Source: an uncultured Candidatus Altimarinota bacterium
Lineage (GTDB): Bacteria; Patescibacteriota; Gracilibacteria; BD1-5; JAGOOR01
Reading direction: 5' to 3'
Assembly (NCBI GenBank): GCA_937920005.1
Contig: CALETF010000081.1
Coordinates: 1 to 7,850, forward strand
Length of the DNA: 7,850 nucleotides
Positions 1 through 6,389 of the stretch are shown here, piece by piece. Below the pieces are notes generated by a model, which was given only the letters and a program-made list of their open reading frames with translations, was not told the DNA's origin and ran no database searches. The position numbers and the translations under genes are program-made. Every line of letters starts with the position of its first letter. The first letter of the stretch is position 1.

Positions 1-16
1 AATGATTTTAAATGAA

Positions 17-910
17 TTACCTTGCGAAATAATCACTTTTCCCAAGGATAACGCCATTTGAGCGCAAAATATTATAAGCAGTAGTAAGGTGGAAATTCAT
101 ATTTGGAATTAAATAGCCAATCAAATATGAAAAACCGACAAATGGCATTACTAATTCGCCAAATTTCAAGACAATTTCTTTTTGCTCGGTTCCAACAATT
201 GTTGAAACATCAACAGAGCGAATATATTCTTGTGTTTTAATTATACGCGCTTTTAATTCTTCGAATGTTGCTTCTGTATCTTCAAAAACAGGTGCAGTAC
301 CGCCTGATAATCTTGCAAATGCGCCTTTTGCATTATCGGTTACGATTTGAATTTGTTTTACAAATGGGAACATGTCCGCAATTAATCTAAGGCCAAGAAT
401 GGTTTCTTCTTTTACATTTTTTTCTTTTGCTTCTTCTGCCACTTTTTTCATGACCCCTTTCTGCTGTATGATCATCATTTGATACCATTTTTTGCAATAT
501 AAATGCTCGAGTGGTGTTTGGGAAAAAGAGGAAGCAATCATAAACCCCACCCCATCTCTATCATACGCGTCTACAGCACGACAAGTGGCATATTCACCGC
601 CTGGATGAAATAATTTATGCCAGGCAGTTGGAGCGACAAAAGTATCTGTTTTCCAAAAATCTCGATCACTAATTCCCGGTATGTTTTTATATATTATTTC
701 TTTTTCTGTGAGAAATTGTGGTGTTATTTCTGTTTCCCTGAATGCACGTTCATTGTTGTGTACTGTTTGACCTGTTCCAGTTCATCCCTCGAGATAGGTA
801 TCGAGTCATGTTTGCGTTTTTCATTGTATACGTTCGAGCCAGCTTGGTTTCTTGGCTAGTATCTTGAGAGCGTCTTCGCGCATCTGGGCTATAGTGGTGT
901 AGTTTTTCAT
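17..910 (-). CDS. Chimera: N-terminal half of an FMN-dependent alpha-hydroxy-acid oxidase fused to a DUF1993 domain
   Basis: 297 aa when UGA is read as Gly (UGA at residues 30, 35 and 43), stop TAA. Residues about 36-165 follow the glycolate/lactate oxidase family: Y39-x-x-GG-x-G (39-45), N53-x-R-A-F (53-57), APTA (93-96), HPGGEYAT (102-109), ASS (126-128), and W-Y-Q (142-144), where the family has F-Q-L-Y. APTA, the serine pair and the Gln contact FMN in that family. The barrel then stops: the second half, with the catalytic His/Arg and the rest of the FMN site, is absent. From about residue 155 to the end the protein is DUF1993 (DinB-like helical bundle), with LGLRLIADMFPF (172-183), FEDTEATFEEL (209-219), and HLTTAYNILRSNGV (274-287). 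The ATG at 910 lies 4 nt after the upstream gene's stop. A GTG at 550 would give a DUF1993-centred product alone. Last gene of the minus operon. Oxidase activity is unlikely. The domain calls are from memory of family motifs. Confidence 0.85.
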
Positions 911-914
911 GATT

Positions 915-1373
915 TTATATTTTTATGTGGTGTGTTCATGAGCATTTTAGTATTGCAAGGAGTTGATATTTTGCATTTTTAGGATTCATCATCTCGTTTT
1001 TAAAAGGCGGTTTTTCGTCCTCATTTTTCTTATTTATTCAGATAATTTTTGCTATGATATCTTGCCAATTTTTCTTGATACCAGATGCCGAAATTCTGTA
1101 TTCTCGTGGTATTTGTACGATAAATAATCTTCTCAGTAGTAGGAATTCAGCCAGCACTACGGCGACATTTTTTTCGAGTTCTTTTATTTCTAGTATTTTC
1201 CCTTTCTCAGAATATCCTTCGTATTCTTCAAAGGTAAGTCATAGTAGTGGTGTTTTTGTTGTTGAATCAATTATCAAATACCATATTCCATCATCTTTCC
1301 TCAGCTCAAGTGGTTCAGTATAGATTTTTGTTTTTAGTTTGATGCTATCAGCTTGCGAATGATTAGTTTCCAT
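915..1373 (-). CDS. Small protein of unknown family, paralogue B of a tandem pair
   Basis: 152 aa with UGA read as Gly at residues 45, 112 and 146; stop TAA. No family recognised, no signal peptide, no membrane segment. It is homologous to the next gene upstream (1390-1803). Shared landmarks are Y-x-EPL-x-L-x-K (18-26), a Trp at 31, L-x-GL-x-F-x-x-Y (43-51), a hydrophobic beta-like stretch VAVVLAEF (70-77), F-I/V-V-x-x-P (84-89), and a late PPFKNEMM (122-129) matching RPFDNKMV in the partner. The UGA-encoded Gly45 aligns with UGA-encoded Gly44 of the partner. Compared with the partner it carries an extra 23-residue C-terminal tail rich in Lys. It starts 17 nt after the partner's stop and ends 4 nt before the chimera gene, so it is surely co-transcribed. 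Mixed beta/alpha content is likely; function unknown. Confidence 0.8.
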
Positions 1374-1389
1374 AGTTATTTATGTTTAA

Positions 1390-1803
1390 TTAATGAGTTA
1401 CTCATAGTACCATCTTGTTGTCGAATGGTCTCTCTTTTGGAGAATTCTGCTTGCCAGTCAATGCACTCATAATTCTCTCATGGTATCGTAGCTCGGAAAT
1501 ACGCGTTCATTTTCCCATATCTTCGAGCTTGTAATTGTTCGGTGTGTGTACTACAAAAGCTTCGTGAAATGCTCATCGATCGAAAACGACACATATCACC
1601 CCGTCTTCCACTTTTTGTTGTCAGAGGATTCTACATTGTCCGGCCATAGCACAGTATGTATTGAAATCGAGTCACCAGAGGAATGATTTCTCTCACTTTT
1701 CGTCTACGACCCTCCAGGTTTTTCCTTCTTTTTCTAGTTTAAGTGGCTCTGGGTAGCCATCAACTCTGATGTCTACAATATTGCTTGGTGTATTTGGAGT
1801 CAT
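1390..1803 (-). CDS. Small protein of unknown family, paralogue A of a tandem pair
   Basis: 137 aa with six of its twelve glycines encoded by UGA (residues 37, 44, 61, 77, 99 and 134); stop TAA. This is the densest use of recoded UGA in the window, so under the standard code the gene is invisible. No family recognised. The N-terminal half looks beta-rich (YPEPLKLEKEGKTWRVVD at 17-34, CVVFD at 71-75, AFVVHTP at 82-88). A short helix-like region follows at 101-115. Three cysteines (51, 57, 71) have no metal-site spacing that I recognise. It aligns with the next gene (915-1373) along nearly its whole length. The ATG lies 12 nt after the stop of the 561-aa gene, behind an A-rich leader without a Shine-Dalgarno match. 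Likely cytoplasmic, as no signal peptide is visible. Confidence 0.8.
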
Positions 1804-1815
1804 ATTTTTGATTTT

Positions 1816-3501
1816 TTATGCTATAAGTTTTTCCTTTATCTTTTCTCGTTCCTGAAGCATGGAGATTCTCTCTTCTATTTTTCCACGAATCAATCCTGAT
1901 ACGTATTCATAAAAATGCGTATGCTTCAAATTCTGCGCTTGCTCACCCAATGTTTGATTTTTTCAATAATCATCTGTATTTTTATCTCGGACAAAATATG
2001 TGACAAAAATGTGTTGTATAAGTTTTTCTTTTTCTGTTTCTAGTATCCGTTCCTCATTTGTTTCATCGATTTTGATGTCCATATCTTTGAGCCAAAAGCG
2101 GCATGTTTTTTCTTCCCTAAAAACTGTTTCTATAATGTATTCTTCAATGAGATTCTTTTGAATCTCAGTGAGAGATTCTTGTTTTTGTATGACTCAGCTC
2201 ATAAGCCCTTGGAGCGTACCAGATTGTCCTGTTTTTTTGAGGAGTTCGATAGCCGCATTTATATCTTCACCGCTTAATTGATCTATAAATAAGCGAAAAA
2301 AAGCAGTATCTTCTTCTCGTTCGAGCATTTTCTTTGCGTAGTATTTTTTTTCGTCTTCAGAGAGCTCAGACACTGCTCTGTGTGCCCAATAATCATACTT
2401 TTCATCTCCATCCAGATAGGCAATAGCTGCGCTGTGCTTATCTTCTTGTGAAAATGCCTCTTCAATAAACGGTCTTTCTTTGGTATTTCATTCTAGTATC
2501 AATCGAGCTTTCTCGCGCTTATTCATACTTTCTATGACAACTTGTCAAAATGAAGCTGCAAATTCTGGAGCAGAATGTTTGATTTTTTGATAGATGATTT
2601 TCTGGATATGAAGGGGGAGTTTGACATATTTTCTGAATTTGTATATGTCTAATGGATCACGTCTTGGGATAGGAATATGTTCAGTGATTATTTTTGTGTA
2701 TATATCAGCATGAAGTGCGTGTCTCGAGAGTTCTTTATAGATGATGTCTTGATCTGGTGGTACATATGTATAAGGAGATTTTTGGCGTTCATACTCTTTT
2801 GTAAATTCGTCAAAATACTTTTCAAGAAAAGACGTCTCATACACATGCTCTAGAGCGAGTACGTCGAGAGTTTTTTCTGGAAATTTTTCCATCATATACA
2901 ATGCTAATACACGAATAACGCTTGAATTTGTCATACGTACTAGTGTGTCGTACATGTCTTTATAACTTGGATTGGTTGTGAGATATGTATCGAGTGTTTC
3001 AATTTTTTCGATTGTTGCAGAGAGTCATTTATCCTGTATCAATGTTTCAAAATCTTCCTTTTTTTCTGACTGTACAACTCTTTCATAATATTCTTGTTCT
3101 GCTTCTCGTATAATCTTTTCATCCATGCTTCAAATATGTTTTACGAGTTTCTCTCGAGGCATATTCCATCCTGTCAGTACTTGTAATCACTTGGTTGATT
3201 TTTTTCTCAAAAGAGCAAGACTTCTGAGCCCTTCTCGTGCATTTTCATAGTTTTTTTCTGTTTCCGTCTTTCATTTTATCTTTCTTGCAATGGCTATTTC
3301 TATCCTTCTCCATGCTGATGGATTTTTTGTATCTTGTTTATATCTCTCAAACCATTGTTTATACCGTCCAATGATAGTAGGAGCTTGTACTGTGCAAGAT
3401 TGTATAACCGAGAGATTATTCTCGATTGTAGCATTTTTTGTTGTGACTGTCTCGAGCTCTGATTTTGCTCGTTCTTGGAGGAATTTTAGAGAAAGTGACA
3501 T
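1816..3501 (-). CDS. Large helical protein of unknown family (561 aa)
   Basis: 561 aa with eight UGA-Gly codons (residues 77, 105, 124, 159, 319, 338, 436 and 513); stop TAA. Under the standard code it shatters into fragments. No family recognised. Composition is highly charged (Lys, Glu, Asp) with regularly spaced Leu/Ile, predicting an almost wholly alpha-helical, soluble, possibly solenoid protein. There is no signal peptide or membrane helix. Helix-like blocks include 1-35, 126-155, 160-180, 196-250, 350-420 and 525-561; the last is a strongly charged coiled-coil candidate. A Pro/Tyr-rich linker (SPYTYVPPDQD, about 258-268) may separate two halves. The start ATG lies 10 nt after the stop of the secreted beta-rich gene, and the stop is 12 nt before paralogue A. 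It could be a scaffold or helical-repeat adaptor, but nothing in the sequence fixes a function. Confidence 0.82.
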
Positions 3502-3511
3502 ATTTTTTATT

Positions 3512-4360
3512 TTAGAATCATATTTTTATCCCCACATAACCTGTTACGTTTCTTGTATCGCGAGTATCAATAAGTATTCCGCCACTCATAGTTACTTTTT
3601 CGAATAATTCTTTTGAGATTTCACCAGTGAAATTCCAATATCCCTCTTCGTTATAACTTGCTTTTAGATGGCCCGTCGTGTTGTCATGGGAATATTTCAA
3701 TCATAGATTTCCTGTAAAGCCCTGTCCATGAAGTGCATATGTTGCAAATCCAGGACCGTTTTTATCGAGCGTGTTTGATCCAAAGTAACTTGAGTCATCA
3801 CCATTCCAATGATCGAGACTACTGTAGAAACTGATTCCATTCCCAAAATCGTGTGTTATTTGAGCTTTGATAAGAGTGCCTTGTGGTCCGTCTGAAAGTC
3901 ATTCCTGGTGAGATCCGAGAATAAGAAGCTTGTTTGATTCATCCATTGCTATATTTAAACCGCTTCCGAAATTGAAGCCTGTCGGTGTTGTTATGCCGAC
4001 TCTCATCCAAGCATCTATGCCCTCCAAGATGTCTATTTTGCCTGCTAATTTTCCATATATTTCTCAGAATTCTTCATTGTTGAGCAAAAGTCCTCGAGCC
4101 CCGAGAGACAGATTTTTATCTGTCCAGGAAATACCTCCAGATGTGAAGCCTTCTGCCCCAAATCGAGGATCATCGCCATGTGTGAGATAAAAATATACTT
4201 TATCAGCAGTTAATTCGAGAGATGATTTGATGCCTATGTTATCATCGGACGATAGAGCAATGCTTGATATCTTGCCTTCAATCTTTGGTTTTTCTTCTGC
4301 ATGTCAGGTTGGAGTTAAACTGAGACCCATCATTCCTAATGTTGCTAAAACATTTTTCAT
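3512..4360 (-). CDS. Secreted beta-strand-rich protein with outer-membrane-barrel-like C-terminus
   Basis: 282 aa with UGA read as Gly at five positions, including Gly19 in the signal peptide and the penultimate Gly281. Residues 1-21 form a Sec signal peptide: Lys2, hydrophobic core VLATLGMMGLSL, and a likely cut after GHA (19-21). The mature part is made of short alternating polar/hydrophobic segments rich in Gly, Ser, Thr, Asn, Tyr and Trp (for example LIKAQITHDFGNGISFYSSL), as in porin-like barrels. The last codons read ATA-TGA-TTC-TAA, so the true C-terminus is GIKIGF. Ending in Phe after an alternating strand is the usual beta-signal of outer-membrane proteins; under the standard code this ending would be lost. 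First gene of the minus operon. CPR cells are generally thought to lack an outer membrane, so this may instead be a secreted or surface beta-solenoid. No specific family recognised. Confidence 0.82.
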
Positions 4361-4403
4361 AAATTTCTTTGTAAATAAATAAAGCCCACATACATTATTA
4401 TTT

Positions 4404-4431
4404 TTGACAAATTAATTAAATATACTATAAA
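4404..4431 (+). promoter_or_regulatory. Sigma70-type promoter for the plus operon
   Basis: TTGACA (4404-4409, perfect -35) is followed after 16 nt by TATAAA (4426-4431, 5 of 6 to TATAAT), set in AT-rich DNA. Transcription would start near 4438, giving a leader of roughly 99 nt before the ATG at 4537. The call rests on consensus match only; AT-rich DNA gives chance hits, but a perfect -35 with correct spacing in the one intergenic gap is good support. Confidence 0.6.
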
Positions 4432-4472
4432 ACATATATTTGATTTTATGCATGTACAAGAGCAAAAAATGA

Positions 4473-4488
4473 GTCGGCGACTTCCGAC
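4473..4488 (+). promoter_or_regulatory. Small GC-rich hairpin in the leader of the plus operon
   Basis: GTCGG and CCGAC (5 bp) flank a 6-nt loop, the only GC-rich patch in an otherwise AT-rich leader. A T-rich run follows about 10 nt later (4499-4518). It could be a weak attenuator, an operator or a chance dyad. The stem is too short, and the T-run too distant, for a confident terminator call. Confidence 0.25.
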
Positions 4489-4536
4489 GAATTCAATCAT
4501 TTTTCTTTTCTTACTTTTGTATATACTTCACAAACT

Positions 4537-4983
4537 ATGACAAAACTTGCTATTACTTCTGTCTATGCCAATCCGATTCATCCGGGGCATATTGATTCAT
4601 TTGAACTCTCAAAATCTGTGGCCGGTGCTGACGAGCTCTGGGTTATCGTGAATAACGACAAACAAGCTGAACTCAAACGTGGTGTTCCAAGCTTCCAAGA
4701 TGAGACCTACCGTTGTCGTGTAGTAAGTGCTCTCCGTGCTGTTGATCGAGTATTTCTCAGCATCGATACTGATCGTACTGTGTGTGCGAGTCTCCGTGCT
4801 CTCATAGAAGAAGCCAAATCAACGGGGAAATATGATGAAATAATTTTTACAAAAGGAGGTGATCGTTTCGCGGGAGAAATTCCAGAATCTGTGGTCTGTA
4901 ATGAGTTTGGTGTCAAAATCGTGGATGGTCTCGGTGCCAAGACACATAACAGCTCTGATTATGCGATAAAAAAAGCTGATTAG
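4537..4983 (+). CDS. HxGH nucleotidyltransferase (cytidylyltransferase-like family)
   Basis: 148 aa, stop TAG, no UGA codons. The N-terminus has a beta strand (LAITSVYANP) running into HPGH (15-18), the HxGH nucleotide-binding motif of the adenylyl/cytidylyltransferase superfamily. Further family features are a second strand ELWVIVNND (33-41), LKRGVPSF (47-53, the basic loop seen in TagD/HldE-type enzymes), KGGDR (106-110), and a late NSSDYAIKK (138-146) in the place of the family's second nucleotide-binding motif. The length fits a stand-alone single-domain enzyme of the glycerol-3-phosphate cytidylyltransferase or heptose-1-phosphate adenylyltransferase type. These transfer NMP from NTP to a phosphorylated sugar or alcohol, releasing pyrophosphate; which substrate is used cannot be told. 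First gene of the plus operon. Its association with a penicillin-binding protein gene makes a surface-polymer precursor plausible, which is inference. Confidence 0.9.
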   Translation: MTKLAITSVYANPIHPGHIDSFELSKSVAGADELWVIVNNDKQAELKRGVPSFQDETYRCRVVSALRAVDRVFLSIDTDRTVCASLRALIEEAKSTGKYDEIIFTKGGDRFAGEIPESVVCNEFGVKIVDGLGAKTHNSSDYAIKKAD

Positions 4984-5018
4984 GTTGGAAAAAATGAGTT
5001 TTTCTCTAGAATAGTGAT

Positions 5019-5546
5019 ATGGTCAAAGACGGCAACGACAAGAATAATTTCCCGCCTGAATCAGAGCGTCTATGAGATGCTCCTGAGAACAGTGAACTCA
5101 AACAAAAACTTCAAAAAGAAAAAGAAGAGGCTCTTCGTATGTCTCGTCTTGCAAAAGCCGAGCTCCTTCATGAGCTCGAAAAACATGAGTTTCATAGTGA
5201 GAAAGAAAAAGTTCAGGACTTTTTGCGACAGACTGATTTTCCTGAAATGCACCCTGAGTGAAATAATAATCCAGAATACAGACACCTTCAAGAGATGTTT
5301 GCGGAGATACGAACAGACCACGTCGAGTATCCATTCTTCCGTCGAATATTTCCAAATTTTATTCAGGTCTGTGAGAATGATGTTCTTGGGAAAAACCTCC
5401 CACGAGATACACTTGCTCTTGCAATTGGTATCGCTGAATCCCTTCTCACTGTCGTCCAGCTCACAGGTCATCTCACCCTCGATACTGCCAAATTTGTCTG
5501 GAGTCCTCTCAAAACCTATCGCGAGACAAAAGAAATCATGTCTTAA
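5019..5546 (+). CDS. Hypothetical protein with N-terminal coiled coil
   Basis: 175 aa with UGA read as Gly at residues 19 and 81; stop TAA. No family recognised. Residues 1-25 are polar and probably disordered. Residues about 26-70 are dense in Lys/Glu with Leu at heptad-like spacing (ELKQKLQKEKEEALRMSRL), a likely coiled coil. A Pro/Asn-rich linker (73-86) follows. Residues 88-127 are mixed and aromatic (VEYPFFRRIFPNFI at 102-115). Residues 131-162 form an Ala/Leu/Val-rich helix pair that is amphipathic or weakly membrane-associated rather than a clear transmembrane segment. There is no signal peptide. The ATG at 5019 lies 35 nt after the nucleotidyltransferase stop, and the gene ends 6 nt before the PriA-like gene, so it is within the operon. 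A GTG at 5014 is in a different frame. Confidence 0.8.
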
Positions 5547-5552
5547 TCCATC

Positions 5553-6383
5553 ATGTTCTGTTCTATTATTCCATATACTCGGTCTTTTGACGATACACTG
5601 CTGACCTATATTTTGCCAGACGAGTTTCGTCCATTTGTAAAAATAGGGAGTAGTGTGCACATTCCTTGGGGGAACGATACTATACTGGGTATAGTGGCAG
5701 ATATCGCCACTGAGATGCCATACGAGGGCGAAGTGAAGCCTATTGCTGGTCCACATTGTACGACTCCTTGGCTTTCTCCGTCTGAAATATCTCTCTTAAT
5801 TGATATAGCTCGCACACTCTTTGTTCGCCTACATACTGTTGCACAATTATTTCTCCCCCTTGGTGTCTTTGGTTTGTTTGAAAAAGAAAATTTCCTTTCA
5901 CTGGTGCCTCCTGCGCATGCGAGAAAAACAGGGAAGTCTGAATATATCATTGCTCCGGATGAAGAGAATCTCATATCTTATCTTAAAAAAGTCCTCCCAG
6001 AACAACCGGGTGCTGTGATTTTACCAGAATGAGTGTCGGTCAAGTCCTGGGCTCAGGATATATGAGAGGGAATTGCTGATCATCATCCGAAATCCATCAG
6101 CACTCAGAAAAAAATCTACCTCGAAATACTGAATTGAACACAACCTCTCCTGTTTGGTACTCGTCGTACCCTGATGAAACGTCTCGGGCACTACACAGAT
6201 ATCTACATCGTGTATGACACTATTTCTTCTGAAATTCTGTTTGGACAACGATCGATACCACTCTGGATGATGGCTCAAATGCTTGAGGCGCACGGACATG
6301 TGATTCATTATATTACCACAACTCCGTCTGTTCGCATCCTTTGCGACTTTCTTCAAAGCAAAAAAACGATACACTACCTCTAG
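5553..6383 (+). CDS. Truncated, catalytically degenerate PriA-like protein (primosomal protein N' family)
   Basis: 276 aa with UGA-Gly at residues 160, 171 and 195; stop TAG. Full PriA is usually well over 600 aa. Residues about 10-107 match the PriA 3'-DNA-end-binding domain: a strand ending in LP (21-22), V-x-IPWG (35-40), ILGIV (44-48), KPI (62-64), SPSEISLLIDIA (75-86), and a final LPLG (101-104). The winged-helix domain is missing or minimal. Residues about 135-276 follow helicase lobe 1: AVILPEG for the VLVPEI motif, LLFGTRRTL (199-207) for IGTRSAL, IVYDTISS (219-226) where the DEEH box should be, and TTTPS (255-259) for SATPS. A Walker A loop is not recognisable; KTGKS (125-129) is at most a relic. 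Lobe 2, the zinc-binding region and the C-terminal domain are absent. It probably binds DNA or PriA partners without helicase activity. It starts 6 nt after the preceding stop. Confidence 0.82.
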
Positions 6384-6389
6384 TTTTCT

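Larger units (their letters stand above)
4361..4536. other. Divergent intergenic region between the two operons
   Basis: The only sizeable non-coding gap in the window. It is strongly AT-rich and carries the plus-strand promoter and leader described separately. For the minus operon I find AT-rich sequence and an AAAGAAA just upstream of the ATG at 4360, but no -35/-10 pair good enough to call. A TTGTCA on the minus strand (4405-4410) overlaps the plus-strand -35 box but has no usable -10 at the right distance. Confidence 0.7.

Noticed and set aside
17..550. DUF1993 protein as a separate gene starting at GTG 550
   Set aside because: The frame continues upstream to ATG 910 with only UGA-Gly codons, and the upstream part matches the hydroxy-acid oxidase family across the GTG itself. 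An internal start remains possible but is not needed.
617..1323. Plus-strand open frames at 617-859 and 1054-1323
   Set aside because: They lie antisense to minus-strand genes that are continuous under table 25 and show family motifs or paralogy; the products are low-complexity Ser/Phe-rich, typical of antisense shadows.
4473..4518. Rho-independent terminator in the intergenic region
   Set aside because: The stem is 5 bp, the T-rich run starts about 10 nt away, and the site lies inside the presumed leader between divergent genes, with no gene ending there on either strand.
5014..5756. Long frames at 5014-5604 (+) and 5070-5756 (-)
   Set aside because: They overlap the 5019-5546 and 5553-6383 genes, which are supported by operon spacing, UGA-Gly continuity and, for the second, PriA motifs. 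The alternatives show no motif and cross gene borders.
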